From NCBI GenBank assembly GCA_027475525.1, contig JAMWFC010000054.1, positions 186,001-250,000 of the forward strand: a DNA stretch of 64,000 bases, read 5' to 3'. This stretch comes from Macrolepiota albuminosa. Its lineage: Eukaryota; Basidiomycota; Agaricomycetes; Agaricales; Agaricaceae. Below the pieces are notes generated by a model. The model made no database searches, was not told where the DNA came from, and saw nothing but the letters and a program-made list of their open reading frames with translations. This document shows positions 21,384 through 33,130 of this stretch, piece by piece (the first letter of the stretch is position 1; every line of letters begins with the position of its first letter). The position numbers were made by a program, and so were the translations under genes.

Positions 21384-22883
21384 CACAAATGGTTTGGTGA
21401 AAGTATCTGGGTGGACCTTTCTGCTGGCAGTGGAACATCCTTCTTGTTTATGTACCTTAACTAAGCATGTCCCCCTGTCAACTGATGGATAATAACCGGG
21501 GTGCGGATTTTCATCGCCGGCCTGCGCAAGGCAATGCGTGGAGGTGATGGAGGATGGTGCTGTGCACTAAGGTCACCACTACTCTTTGTACAACAAGTCA
21601 CCCACTGAGAATCCTTCCGATTTTGTATTCTTTGTTTGTTGCATATACAAGACGGATTTCCACAAAATTTCAAAAATCACAGCGGAAGAAATTTGGTCCC
21701 CAATTTTGTGTTTCGTAAAAGGGTCCTACTATATATAGTAATCATTCACCGAGGTCCATCTCTTTGACGTCGAACTGACTTTCGAACTTGCATCTATGCT
21801 TCATTTGCTCCCAGCTTCACCACGGGTCTGTTCAGACGTACATAATGTATGAGAAAAAAATGAAAAAAATGGCCTTCAATATCTACTGCAAATCAGTGCG
21901 TTGCGAGGACCCCGACCTTGCCAGAATCAAAATGCCGTCGAGCTTTTGACCTGACAATTTGGCCGTTGGAAAAAAGTAGCGTTGGTCAAGCATACACCAT
22001 ATAAGCTGACCAAGGGCAACTTGAACGCATTTCGATATCAGTGGAGTAATGGATATATCCATGCACGTGAAGAGAAGATGGGGCATATTACCAAATCGGA
22101 TCCTTGACACATCTTTAATGTATGTTTGCATGATTCTAACTCCGAAAGGAATTATGAGAGTAAAATGCGGATTTCTTTTTTCGTGCGATTCCCAGCTCTG
22201 TAAGTACATAAACCCATGATTGAAGGATCTTTGAATTTATACAATTTATACACCACTTGAGGCACGCATGATCGCGATGTGTTGTGATCTTGCTTTGTTG
22301 AATTGGCTTGGCTTTTAAAGCGGTTGTAACATGGATTTTACTTTACCCTCTTTCACCCCCCATGGTGGAGAACAGTATATGCAGTCTTAAAACAGCACTT
22401 CCCAGGCCCTATTCCAAGTGCAGCTGGATCACTCCTGAAGTTGAAAAGCTCCAGGAAGCATGTAAGCTTCTTTGTGCCCAAGAAAAGCCTAGCATCTTTG
22501 AATTTATTCAAGATATCAAGCCCAATGAGAAATGGATCCGGAAACATCTGGAAATATCCAAGTATGTCGGCTTCTGTCAGAATTTTATCTGGGCAGGACA
22601 TCACCAGAAGGCCCCAGAAAATGAAATGGTTTCCAGAAATTTTTCTGAGCATATCCGGAAATGTACGGGGTGGTCTGACACCAGACAACTGAATTATCCG
22701 TTCATAACCTAGCTCATCTGAAATGATCTGAAATATACTGATATTATATTACTATTGATACTACACATGTAATCTAGTGCTGTCTGAAGTATGCTGAATA
22801 TGTCTGATGTATACTGCTCTGTAATAATATATACTAATTGTGAGAGCACAATTGAATCAATGAGCAGTAAATGCAACACAAGA
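21384..22883. other. Intergenic region with one unassigned ORF
   Basis: Contains the presumed promoter of the secreted-protein gene, with an ACTATATATAG stretch near 21730. A 134-codon plus ORF at 22308-22712 overlaps a 111-codon minus ORF. It shows locally repeated CCGGAAA/CTGGAAATATCC words but no recognisable family. Nothing else was seen. Confidence 0.35.
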
Positions 22884-22898
22884 CATGTTAAACATACC
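22884..22898. repeat. LINE target duplication, 3' side (inverted partner at 26995)
   Basis: catgttaaacatacc lies directly outside the LINE poly-A (a T-run on plus). Its reverse complement ggtatgtttaacatg is at 26995-27009, directly before the LINE 5' end. In element orientation both copies read the same way, as expected of a TSD. Confidence 0.8.
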
Positions 22899-23428
22899 TT
22901 TTTTTTTTTTTTCTTTTTGGAGTAGTGGGGTAGGTAACGCCATAGTCGTTCCTTCCCCACCCGCTGCACTGAACACCTGGGTTTGCAACCAGGTTCCACA
23001 AGAGGTCAGCTTGAAAGGTCTGCGAGGAAATGCATTTACGCACAAGTGTGGGGCTCCAAGCCCAATTCGGGTGGTCATTCCACTTCGGTTGCTGAGAGCC
23101 CCCTACCCACTAAAACCCTGCCTTGTCCACCGTTCCTGGTGATGAGGTTTCCCTCCAGCTCTGTGCCTTCCCATGTTGCCTTGACTATGGCTTCCATCTG
23201 GGCTTTTCTTTTTGACTTGGGAATGACAATTTTACTGTCCAATGACACTCTATTCTGCATCATTTTTGTCCACCTACTCGAAATTTCTCTATTAACTAGT
23301 TCCATATCGTCGTTGCATAGGACTCTTTTGCATCTTAGGACCCATATTAAGTAGGCTGACTCTACCACCAGTATCCGGAGGAGCCTTGCCAAGCCCGCCG
23401 ACTGCACCACATTTTTAGCCTTTACCTT

Positions 23429-23794
23429 TCATATAGTGCTACCGACAATTGAAGCGGGGCTCTGTGGCTCTAGTGGTCCCCTGGATTTCTTACTCCATAA
23501 GTCACTTGCTAGGCTCCATACAATGCTCTGCCCTGGGCTGTCGCATCTCGTCAGAATGTGTTCCATAGAGTCAATACAATTGTCGTGTTTACATATTGCT
23601 CTGTTTCTAAGCTCAGGCTCCATCATTGTGCGATCCCAGTATTGCCCTACCTTGTATGCATCATGCGTCAGTTTCCACAGGAAAATTTTTGTTTGTCTGG
23701 AGAAGTCTTTGCTTCTGATCTCCTTCCATATTGATTTTTCTGTTGGTATGCTCCTGTTTGCTGCCAACATGTGCCTCTTGATACCTCTCACCAT
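23429..23794 (-). pseudogene. LINE zinc-binding tail (zf-RVT-like)
   Basis: A 121-codon segment with SKDFSRQTKIFLWKLTHDAY and CKHDNCIDSMEHILTRC, a C-x4-C-x6-H-x4-C arrangement like the 'zf-RVT' region that closes ORF2 of many LINEs. Frame breaks separate it from the segments on either side. Confidence 0.75.
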
Positions 23795-23803
23795 CTGTAG
23801 GGT

Positions 23804-24463
23804 TCAAGGTCTCTCTTGGCTCCCCGCCATGCTCCTTATAGTGCCATATGCCAGGGCCTGGGTCATGCTCAACATGCATGCCCCTGTTAGGTGGAGCTCC
23901 TCTGGGATGGGGAGTAAAACCATATTTCTGCCGCTGATCATGGCGTTGTTTGCCAGGGTCTTCGCTTCAATATCTTGGCAGGATATTGGATCTTCCGAAG
24001 CATCGTAGAGTTTGACCTTCACTCTATGCATTCTCAGTCGTCCCAGCAGGACATGCAGGAGGCCTGCGTCCTGGGTGCCATGGAACCCTGCATCCTCGAT
24101 TCTTGGTAAGTCTGAGATAAGTAAATCCACGATTGTGCCAGACCTGATATTTATGGTCAGTGGTGTGTTAACCCCACTTTTTACTAGAGCTAAGATTATT
24201 GCCGTTATAGCGGCAGAGTAGTTTGTGCTATGCTGGATGTTATACCACTTTACACCTTTGTTGAGCTGTTCATTGTCCATGAACACTACTCCTGCCCCAA
24301 CCAGGTTAGTTGTGTATTCCTCACTAGGTGTGTTGCCGTTCATAGCTGTCTTGTTCTTTTCCCATAACATGGCCCTCAGTTTTCTTTCCTGGATTTCAGC
24401 TGGGTCCCAATGATATAGTGTATTATATTTTGTCCCTGAAGTAAAAATTCGAAAGGTGTCCAC
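23804..24463 (-). pseudogene. LINE RNase H-like domain
   Basis: A 219-codon open segment. VGAGVVFMDNEQ resembles the first RNase H strand, and STNYSAAITAIILAL matches the helix that normally carries the catalytic Glu (EL/EI in the family), here lacking a clear acidic residue. RSGTIVDLLISDLPRIEDAG and HRVKVKLYDASED follow the later strand/helix order. Degraded catalytic residues indicate an inactive domain. Position between RT and the C-terminal zinc-binding segment is standard for Tad-clade fungal LINEs. Confidence 0.65.
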
Positions 24464-25517
24464 TATGTAGCCTCTTGTTGTAGCATTTGGTGGGAAGACT
24501 CTGAGGGTTCCTTCAGGTGCTTCTGTTCCTCCTTCTACCTCTGGTTGTTCCTCATCGAGGTCAAGACCTGGGTTTCACTTTTCGGGGAGGGTGTTTAGCA
24601 TGGAGCTAGCTCTGTTGGTGCAGAGGTTTGGATGCAAGCATCCTGTTTCTTTCTCAATCCTCGAACAGTCTCTGCATTCACATTCTGTCGAGTCCCAGTG
24701 AGCCGGGTCACTTATTGCAGATGCCAGCTTCACAGCGTCTCTTACTAACTGCATCGCGTGCTTAGTCTTCAAGCACTCTGCTACCCTGCCTATGTTAAGC
24801 CTTCTCAACTTCACGTTTGCCTTGGAGTGGTACCATATCGGCATGCTTAGAGATATGTCCTTCTCCACTTCTATGTTTTCTAGCCTGACCTTAAATTCTT
24901 TTGCTGTTCTGAAGAGGTTTGTTATGTCAGGGCAGATCTCGCCCTTGCTTGAGGATCTGGTCTTCCATGTCTGAAGAAATGGGCTAAGTTTTATTCGTAA
25001 ATCCACCCTCTCCTCAGATAAGGGAACATTCAATGCCATCATGGTGTCTGCTACTATGGCCCACCACGGTCTCATAGGGCCAAAACTTAGATATGATTTT
25101 AGCAACATGATATCTATGGCTTTGTTTCTAGATTTGATGTCTACTACTCCTCTGCCACCCTCGTCTATCTTCTTGAAAAGGGTTTGCTTGTTCACTTGTG
25201 GGCTTTTTCCTGCCTACATAAAGTTGCTTACTCTCTTTGTCAGTACTTTTTCAATATACTTTGGCATCCCTTGCATCTGTGTGAGGTATTGGGACATACC
25301 AGCCACTACCATTTGCACGATTAATTTCCTACCTTCCATTGACAGGTGGCTTTTCTTCCATGTATTTAGTGCTCTATCTATTTTCTCAATGGTATTTGCC
25401 CATGGTGTTGCAAGCTCTATATCATTCCCAAACCAGGCCCCCAGGATCCTTATTGTGGGGCCATCCTCAGCTATGTGAATGCTGTTTGGTATTTCTTGGA
25501 AGTCTGGCCTTAGTCTC

Positions 25518-26849
25518 CTACTTCTTATCAGTTCCTTTCTGAACTCTTTTGCTCCTAACGGGATGATCTCCGTTTTTTGTCGTATTGAACTTTGCTCTTG
25601 ATGCAATGCACCAATCATCAAGAATTTCCTCCAGCATTTGCAGGTTATCATCTGCTGATAGAAAGGTTGTGGCGTCATCGGCAAAGAGATTAGCAATAAG
25701 TTTTTTGCTGTGCCTGGGTATCCTAAAGCCTTTAAGGTTTGATTCTCTGAGCGCCGCTGCCAGGGGTTCAATGGCAAGGTCAAAAAGTAAACAAGAGAGG
25801 GGGTCTCCTTGCCTTACACCCCTTGTGACTTGCCAAGGTTTGCTGAGAACACCATTAATCATAATTCTTGTTTCCATTTTCTTGTATAAAGCCTTGACCG
25901 TGTTTATGAAGTTCGATGGGATACCAAAGGTTTCTAAGGTACACCAGAGGTATTCGTGGTCAATTTTATCATAGGCTTTTTCCTGATCCAGGGTGACAAT
26001 CATTCCATTCTCCTCTGCTACTTCTGCATAGTGTATCATCATTCTAATCAGTTTGGTCTGTTCAGTGATGCTTCTCCCAGGTATAAATCCTGCTTTACTG
26101 GGGTGAATCAAGTCTGTTATCACATCTGCAAGTCTTTCTGCAAGGACCTTTGTAAAATTTTTATAATCTGTATTTAGGCACTTTATTGGCCTGTAGTTGG
26201 CTATGTTGGTTTTATCGTTCTTTTTGTAAATTGGGCACATTCACCCTTCCGCAAAGGTGGAGTCGCTGCAAATTCCATACTCCTGGATGTCAATATATAC
26301 TATGTTTAGGAATTCCAGGACATTGAAGACTGGCTTCTGTGATCCTCCCCTTCCATTTTGTCTCAAATCATTTACACATTGGTCATTTATTGACTTCCAG
26401 AATTCATATGAAATTCTGTCAAGTCCTGGCGCTGAGCTATTCTTCGATTTCTTAAGAGCTTTTGTAATTTCTATTTTTGCAATTCTTGCCCCTAGCTTTC
26501 TGTTCTGCCATGGAGTAGTCCTTGCTTTTATGTTATTCAGTACTTTGACAAGCTTTTCTTCCCTAACTTCACTCGGAACATTGGAGAACTGATGTTGCAA
26601 GTTGTTGTAATATTCCCATGCAAGGCTTGCCATTTTATCAGACCTCTTTTCATAGCTAATCCCTCCATTGTCCTGTTTGTCTGTTCTTGCCTTGCTCCGG
26701 GCATAGATCAGATCTCTCAGTTTGGCTACTTTCCTAGAGCATGTCCAGTATTTACACATTGTCTCCCCCATAAGTCTATTCTTAGTGGCAATCCTATCCC
26801 GTTTTTCAAGGCTTGTAATGCCAAAACTAAAAAGGTACATTTCATTCAT
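25518..26849 (-). pseudogene. LINE reverse transcriptase domain
   Basis: Two in-frame stretches (26849-26241 and 26240-25518) are separated by a single TGA in a FAEG-W-MCPIYKK context. Fingers and palm motifs are present: TKALKKSKNSSAPGLDRISY, NYRPIKCLNTDYK, QTKLIRMMIHYAEVAEENG, VRQGDPLSCLLFDLAIEPLA and FADDATTFLS with both catalytic Asp residues. Continuous apart from the stop, so of moderate age. Function was target-primed reverse transcription. The stop could in principle be read through but is more likely an inactivating G-to-A change. Confidence 0.9.
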
Positions 26850-26868
26850 CTCCTCTGAGTACTATAAA

Positions 26869-26994
26869 AACATGTTTCTCTTTTAGAAATACAAGAATTT
26901 ATCCAGGGATCAAAAGAAGACTAAGAAGACTGCAAACCAACCAACTACAATTTCAATGAACCCTGTATCAATCAGCAATTAATTCAACCTTTGA
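26869..26994. other. Short flank between the two LINE halves
   Basis: About 126 bp of AT-rich sequence not recognised as part of the LINE. If the inversion model is right, it is original upstream flank of the insertion site. Confidence 0.5.
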
Positions 26995-27009
26995 GGTATG
27001 TTTAACATG
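26995..27009. repeat. LINE target duplication, 5' side
   Basis: ggtatgtttaacatg immediately precedes the G-rich 5' end of the plus-strand LINE half (GGGGGGCTCCTTGATCC). It is the reverse complement of 22884-22898. Confidence 0.8.
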
Positions 27010-27846
27010 GGGGGGCTCCTTGATCCACAACCACCATGTTGGTTACAATTCTCACGAATTAGACAGGTAAAATCCATCCTGGTGCCCCCTAAACAGGAGC
27101 AGCATTGAAAGATGCTTAGATCTGAGGCCCCCCCAGCAGCCCCCCCTATGGATGGCAGATGAGATACACTTCCCCCTCAATGAGCATTTTATACAGGAAA
27201 GAGAGACTGCCAACCCCCCCATCTCTCCTCCCCAACCCAATCATCCATGGGGCTGACATGGCAAGGGCTAAGCCTACAAAATGCAATCAAATTTCAAGGC
27301 AAAAGCCGGAATGAATAACCGACTTGGTAAAAAGAGGAAGCGAAGTAGTGATAACGAGACACCTCTGTACAAAACAAAGTAGTACTGATGAAGGCCCCAG
27401 CCAGCAATGGGTGGCACAAGAAACAACAGATGGAGGAAACCGTTTGAGAGGAGTCAAACAAAAACACCCAATCCAAGCTCAAAAAAAGAAATACCATCTG
27501 GACGACACACACTTTTAATTAGGACCCACAAATTGACACATGCATTGGGTGAGGGTGAAACCCTGAGGATGACAGAATAGTTAATAAACACAGCCTAGTT
27601 AGGTTCTTCCTCACCCCCCAGAAATTTTTAGGACTAAAACCCATCTTCTCGAATATGCCTGACACTACAATGGATGTGACAACAGCCCAAGCTGAGGCTC
27701 GCAACCAGGTATCCCCCACCCCAAGTGGAATCCACCAGAATGTAGCAGGGGTAGGGGACCCCATGACAGGGGATGAGATGGCAGAGGCTGCGAGGCCTAG
27801 GGAAGTTGGCATTGAAACATCTGGAATGTAAGTTTAGTGCCTCAGC

Positions 27847-28685
27847 ATGTCTACAGGGTTGACAGTAAACATTAGGAGCGACACTCCTGTAAGCTCCCAG
27901 TATGAAAGATCCTTCCCAGCTCTGAAACCTTTGGGGAAAAACGAAACAAAAAAATTATCAATTAGAATCAACCAAAAGCCTGCAGCCCAACGGGACCCTC
28001 AAGAAGCCACCAATCAGGTGCAGGAAATTAGGATGGAGGGGCAAGCAGAAAGCCTCTCTCAGGAAATTCAGGAGGAACTCATCCATAAGGATCCTGACAG
28101 CACCAAACACCCTCCTCCCTTGAGCCCTGCCATTAAGAGGACTCTGAAGAGGAATACGGCATCTACAAGTCCTCCCTATAGCACTCCAACTAGTAGATCC
28201 CAACACAGGGCAAATATTAGGGTGACCTCTCCATCACCACAGCCCAAAAGCATCACTCCTCTCCACAAAACAACTAGAGCCTGTGATGACAATCCATTTA
28301 GAGGAGAAGAAACTATGGTGGTGGATCCAGCATGGGATGAAGTTCTATCAGACTCATTCCCTCAGAGCCTGGAGAGGCCAACCTTTGACAGTAAAGTCCA
28401 AGTCACCTTGAAAGGTACCCCAAATCAGTTCTTGCAGAACACTCAAGGACCTCCTGCCTCCCCACATACTATGATTGACAGGAGTATGGCGGGCACACCC
28501 TTTGAGAATGATGCTCAATCTCAGAGTGATAGGGAGAGTATGGAGAACAGCATCATCACAAACAACAAAGGCCTCCACCGTACTGCAACCCCAAACAGAG
28601 GTTGGCCCAAAATTCACCTGCAAGCCTCTCCCTGGGATAATGTCGAGGATGCCCAAGTAGAAGCGTGGAACAAGGTAACCTCTGC
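27847..28685 (+). pseudogene. LINE ORF1 (nucleic-acid-binding), N-terminal part
   Basis: An open segment beginning MSTGLTVNIRSDTPVSSQYE. It is hydrophilic and rich in Ser, Pro, Thr and Gln, including TSPPYSTPTSRSQHRANIRV, a low-complexity N-terminal region usual for Tad-type ORF1. The ORF runs into the LTR-C insertion, which supplies an artificial stop at 28740. The continuation is at 29728-30161 and 30660-31070. The role in the family is RNA binding and RNP assembly. Confidence 0.7.
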
Positions 28686-29470
28686 TATAGTACTTGGTGT
28701 AAGTATTACTGATAGTTCTGGGACTTTCTTGAAGTCTTAGAAAGTGACCTCTAATCCACACTGGTGCTTGATAATAATAAAAACTTGATGTATTGGGTGC
28801 TTCACAGAATATCAAATATTCTGATGGGCAGAAGAAGGTTCTCAATAAACTCCAGCCTAAGTAGTTCACTCCCTGGGAACCACCAATATCAAATATTCTG
28901 ATGGGCAGAAGAAGGTTCTCAATAAACTCCAGCCTAAGCAGTTCACTCTCTGGGAACCACCGAGCCTTTGTTTACCAATAGACTTCCAATGAGAGGTGTT
29001 CAATAAACTCTAGCCTAAGTGATTCACTCTCTGGGAACCACCAAGCCTTTGCCTATCAATTGCCTAGTTATTCTCTACTCTACTTGGACTATTTATACTA
29101 ATTTTCCAGTGCACAGACCACCAGATCCCATGACTTTTTGCTCTTGACCTCCTAGCATTCCTGACCTAATTTGTTGTTCCATTTTCCATTTTGGTGATGC
29201 ATGTTTCAGTGCCACCATTCCATTCATCTCTTCCTTCCTCCATTCAATGCATGTTTCAGTGCCACCATTCCATTCATCCCTCCCTTCCTCCATTCAATGC
29301 ATGTGCCACCATTCTATTCATCTCTTTTGACATCCCTCCATGCTTCTTTCCCTTTCCCCTTTCAGTCATATCAAATTGGGCATTGTCAGATCAGATCTTG
29401 ATCTAGATCATCACAATTTGATCCCCTTTTGTCACCTCTGCCAGCTTCCATGCTTCCCCTCCCCATAACA
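28686..29470. repeat. LTR family C, copy 2, inserted in LINE ORF1
   Basis: Homologous throughout to 11468-12065; the ends TATAGTACTTGG and CCCCATAACA are inferred from that comparison. It contains a 77-bp duplication (28808-28961) and three copies of AATAAACTC(C/T)AGCCTAAG. No convincing 5-bp TSD was found, so the exact borders are approximate. Confidence 0.65.
28808..28961. repeat. 77-bp tandem duplication (2 of 11)
   Basis: 28808-28884 repeats at 28885-28961 with two C/T mismatches. Period is exactly 77. Confidence 0.9.
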
Positions 29471-29727
29471 GTGGTTGGACTATTGTTGAGTTGATAGCTT
29501 GAGCTGGTCCCTGCCCTTTGTTCTGTACTGTCTGTATATTTATTGGGGTGTTTTTGGAGATATAATTTGTTGAGACTGCTACCAGGAGGCTTACAGTTTT
29601 CAGCCCATAATTAAATGTTTATTTTGACTTCTGGTGCATGTTATGTCCCTGACTGCTGGTACAGCATTGTATCACTGCCAAGCTATGGGCAAGGATCTTT
29701 AGAGGCAAATATGAGCACAACAGCCTG

Positions 29728-30161
29728 ATGATCGTGGACAAGACTCACAATGTTATTAGGAGCTTAGTTGAGATTGAAAGCGAGGTAGCTCTGGGCGTCT
29801 CTTTCCCAGTCCAGAAAAAACAAGTTGAGTTGGAATGTTTTCCAACTCCATACCATATGCTAGTCTCAGGACTCTCTGATGATCAGGTCCTCTACCTTAC
29901 AAGACTCGAGGTGGTATCTACCCCAGAGATAACAATTCTCTTCAAACCCTTTGAGGACCAGCGCCCATCTTTTATTGCTACAATTTGTGGCTTCACATCT
30001 AGGAACATAGAAGAAGTCCACCTGGTCGTAGCTGAGATTATCAAGAAACGTTTTAACGAGTTTAAAGAGATAATAGTGCACATCATGGAATTCTCCCCTA
30101 CCACTCTAGACAGGGCAATGATGGAGATCCTTGAGAGCATCTTGGTAAAGTATATAGAGGT
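29728..30161 (+). pseudogene. LINE ORF1, middle part
   Basis: Codons read SLMIVDKTHNVIRSLVEIES, then CFPTPYHMLVSGLSDDQ and FIATICGFTSRNIEEVHLVV, an alternating alpha/beta pattern with aromatic positions, plausibly the RRM-like part of ORF1. The frame is cut by the LTR-A insertion at 30162; everything after that in the same frame is LTR sequence. The remaining part resumes at 30660. Confidence 0.6.
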
Positions 30162-30659
30162 TGTCAGGGGACTCCTCATTTCTTCCTTTTCTCACTCCTT
30201 ATCTCTTCACTCTCCTTCCATTCATTCTCTTATTTCTTCTGACATTATTTCATTTCACTGTTTCTATTCTTTCAACATTATCTGTTAATACTACTCTCAG
30301 CCCTTGAGATGCTCTGGTTCTTTAGCCACCATTCAGACAGGTGTGGGCCCACTCAGCACCGCTTCCAGACTGCTTATATAAGCCAGAGTTTGCCAGAGTT
30401 TGCCCCTTATTTGTACAAGTATTTGTGTAGGCAATTTTCGAGTTTTTAAGGTTTTGTTGTACTGTACAGTTGTTTCCCACGCTTCAGAGGCCCCAGAAGC
30501 GTCCAACCTGGCATAGGAATCCCTAGACTTGTTCTCTTTGGATCTCCCTCTGCCAGGTGAGTAGCTACCTTGATATTGTCAGTATATATTCTAATATACT
30601 TTGGATCTCCCTCTGCCAGCCATGTGACTGAGCCACAGCCTCTAGAGGTCGCCCTTACA
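30162..30659 (+). repeat. Solo LTR, family A, in LINE ORF1
   Basis: 498 bp, TGTCAGGGGACTCC...GCCCTTACA, with a perfect TSD GAGGT (30157-30161 and 30660-30664). CpG sites are retained, so it is one of the younger copies and post-dates the LINE. Confidence 0.95.
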
Positions 30660-31070
30660 GAGGTCAAGAGGAGCCCAGCAAGTGGAGGCGATTTCCAAGG
30701 GTAGAACATCTACCTCCACAATTCTCCTCTGAGCAACAAAAACCACATCAAATTAATTAAATTAATGCATGTGTGCAAGTATCCAACAGCAACCTCTGGC
30801 TATGGCATCCCCCTACATGGTAAAGATACTTTACTATGCATCAATTGTAAATCGATTGATCACGACACCCCGAACTGCCCTTTCCCAAATATCCCTGGAT
30901 GGCTTGGTTATAAACCTCCTCCACAGACTTTCACAGGCCTAAGATGTGCCTACAACAATGATTTCAGCTTTCAGAGTGGCGATCCCAGCCCTCTAAGAGG
31001 AAGGGGATGGGGCAGAGGAAGCAGAGGTAGAGGTCGTGCAAATTACAGGAGAGGAGGATTTTATAACTAA
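30660..31070 (+). pseudogene. LINE ORF1 C-terminus with CCHC zinc knuckle
   Basis: The open part starts at 30765. CINCKSIDHDTPNC is a C-x2-C-x4-H-x4-C knuckle, followed by PFPNIPGWLGYKPPPQTFTG and an Arg/Gly-rich tail (GRGWGRGSRGRGRANYRRGG) ending at 31070. Knuckle plus RGG tail indicates nucleic-acid binding. An in-frame stop lies between the LTR insertion site and 30765. Confidence 0.8.
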
Positions 31071-31480
31071 AGTTGAATGTCAATTCAAAGTAGGTAAAAA
31101 ATGGATGTGTTCTGGTGTGCTACCTGAAGCCAATGGAGTGGGTTACCAGTGCTCAGGATGTTCCCTCCCCCCCAAAAAAAGCCAAAGACTGAAATCTATT
31201 GGTCACTAGTGGTATATGTAAGTCTAAGGCCCAGGTTGCAAGACCAAAAATGGCAGTCTATAAAAATTAGAGGAAGGTGCCGTGCAGCAGTCCTGCTTAA
31301 GCTCTAAGCCTCCCACTAGCCACTCCACTGGCAAATGGAGAGTCTGAATAGCAATGTCCCCCCTGAGGGCTTGGGAAATGCTCTCACCCCAAGATAGCAT
31401 GGTTGGCTACTTGGTAAGTCTTACCAACCACTACTTTAGAATTTAACACACCAATTGGAAACAATACAATTGGTAATGGT
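31071..31480. other. ORF1-ORF2 interval of the LINE
   Basis: No ORF of note. The ORF2 reading frame opens at 31481 with a Ser/Thr-rich leader before the endonuclease. Confidence 0.5.
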
Positions 31481-33130
31481 TTGAGCCTCCTGGTGCCAAG
31501 GAGGGTTGAGGAGTCAGCTACCGCTCCAACCCCAGGTACTGGTTATCAGGAGATTGGAGGTGGATCCTCTTATCGAGGAGTCATCTCAATAGATGACAAT
31601 GTCAGAGTGAATAACCCTGGAATGGCTGCATCCCAGAGTCCAGTAAGAATTAGAATTCCAGCTAGACCCTTGACAGGAAGGGAGTCAATACAAGAGGAAC
31701 AGAATGAGCATTCATCTCCAACAAACCTTGCATCAGAAAGTTCAGAAACTTCAGACTTCAAAGACTTCTGTGAGGAGCAACCACATACGACGCATATTAC
31801 AAACCAACATAAAGGTAGTAGTGCAAATATGGAAGAAGCACATAGAGCAAATAAAAACACTAAGGCAGCACTTAAAGTTGCGATGCTAAATATACAAGGT
31901 TACAGATAAGCTGGTGCTCCTGCTACGGAAACTAAATGGCATCATGTTAACCAATTAATGAGAGATAAGAATATAGGCATACTCTTAGTGCAAGAATCTC
32001 ACCTCAATGAGGAAAGAAAAAAGCACATTGAGAACCTCTTTGGTAAGAGACTAAGAGTATTCAACACTGCAGACCAGTCGAACCCGTCTGGTAAAGGAGG
32101 TGTAGCAATAGTTCTGAACTGAGACATCATCAAAACTGAGAATGCAATAGCAAAGAAAATTATACCAGGTAGAGCCATGATGGTCTCGGTGAACTGGCAC
32201 AGAGAAGAAAACCTTAAAATTCTAGCTGTATATGCCTCCAATGTTACTCAAGAGGATAGTGAAAACAATAAGAACTTCTGGGATGAGTTGAGGGGTTTCT
32301 TCAGAAACAATCCATGGATTAAAATCAACATGATGGCAGGGGATCTTAACATGGTCGAGGACATGCTAGATAGACTACTGATGAGAAGCAATTCGGAAGA
32401 AGCCCAAGAAGTGCTAGACAATCTAAAGAGACAACTTAGGCTCTGAGACGGCTGGAGAGATACTTTTCCAGACACTAGAGCCTACACGTATCTACAAGAG
32501 GCTACAATGACTATGTCTAGGCTTGACAGAATATATGTCAATTCCAAAATCCTTGAAACAGCCAGGAAATGGAAAATAGAACCCTGTGGAATTTCAGGTA
32601 CAGACCACTTTCTGACGTTGGTCAAAGTTGCCTACGAGGAGGCTTCACAGCTAGGCAAAGGCCACTGGACCATGAAAGAGCATATTATCAGAGACAGGAG
32701 GTTTAGGTCCTTTGTAAATGAAGAAGGTTGTAAAGCCTTGGAGTTGTTGAAGCACCTCAACAGAACAAACAAACGAGGTTTAGGTCCTTTGTAAATGAAG
32801 AAGGTTGTAAAGCCTTGGAGTTGTTGAAGCACCTCAACAGAACAAACAAACACAATCCTCAGACAATCTACTTGACATGGAAATCTGCAATTATAGAAAT
32901 GGCAAAGCAAAGAGATAAAATGATCATGCCAAAATATGAGAGAGACATGAAATCGTTAGAATCAGATCTAAATTTAGCCCAGAACAACAAGGAGATGGAC
33001 AAACAAAATAAGCAAGAAAGAGTACAAGACATTATGTCCCAAATGTATTTACTAACAAAGAAAAACCACCTTCCACATAGCATTGAACTCAGCCTCATCA
33101 TAATATTAGCAGAGATCAATGCCATGTGCA
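31481..33130 (+). pseudogene. LINE ORF2 N-terminus: AP-type endonuclease
   Basis: After a leader of about 125 residues the exonuclease-endonuclease-phosphatase fold begins with KVAMLNIQGYR (the N of the first motif). It continues with ILLVQESHLNEE (catalytic Glu), SGKGGVAIVLN, LKILAVYASN, MMAGDLNMVEDMLDR (Asp-x-Asn), SRLDRIYVNS and GTDHFLTLV (catalytic Asp-His). Stops interrupt it at 31909 and 32103-32125 (TGA after LN, where Trp is usual) and at 32444. The 77-bp duplication at 32698 adds a frameshift. The role was nicking the target for reverse transcription. The linker breaks off near 33065-33130, the inferred inversion breakpoint. Confidence 0.88.
32698..32851. repeat. Exact 77-bp tandem duplication (3 of 11)
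   Basis: 32698-32774 equals 32775-32851. It lies in the EN-RT linker and produces a visible repeat of the ALELLKHLNRTNK peptide. 77 is not a multiple of three, so the frame shifts. Confidence 0.95.

Larger units (their letters stand above)
22899..26868 (-). pseudogene. LINE (Tad-like) 3' half: RT, RNase H, zinc-binding region
   Basis: Read on the minus strand from 26868: EN-RT linker (KRDRIATKNRLMGETMCKYW), RT with NYRPI, FIPGRSI, QEKAYDKIDHEYLW and the catalytic FADDATTF (about 25690). A thumb region, an RNase H-like stretch (about 24350-24000), a C-x4-C...H...C zinc-binding tail (about 23610-23550) and a 3' UTR with a poly-A tail (T-run from 22899) follow. Breaks include TGA where the family has Trp before MCPIYKK (26241), a frameshift near 25520 and later stops. 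The element would reverse-transcribe its own RNA at a nicked target. Its 5' half lies in opposite orientation at 27010-33130. Confidence 0.9.
27010..33130 (+). mobile_element. LINE 5' half: 5' UTR, ORF1, endonuclease
   Basis: A 5' UTR (27010-27846) is followed by ORF1. ORF1 is interrupted by LTR-C (28686-29470) and LTR-A (30162-30659), and finishes with a CCHC knuckle at about 30836-30880 and an RGRGWGRGSRGRGR tail. The start of ORF2 with an apurinic-type endonuclease (31860-33120) comes next. Sequence homologous to the RT half never appears downstream on this strand; the element stops in the EN-RT linker near 33065-33130. A 77-bp assembly duplication at 32698-32851 shifts the frame. Confidence 0.85.

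Noticed and set aside
22308..22712. 134-codon plus ORF with an overlapping 111-codon minus ORF
   Set aside because: No family motif, both strands open, short repeated words; coding nature could not be supported, so it is only mentioned in the spacer entry.
22884..33130. Classical twin-priming inversion of the LINE
   Set aside because: Twin priming would join the inverted 5' segment directly to the 3' segment; here a TSD copy and 126 bp of flank lie between, favouring a later inversion.
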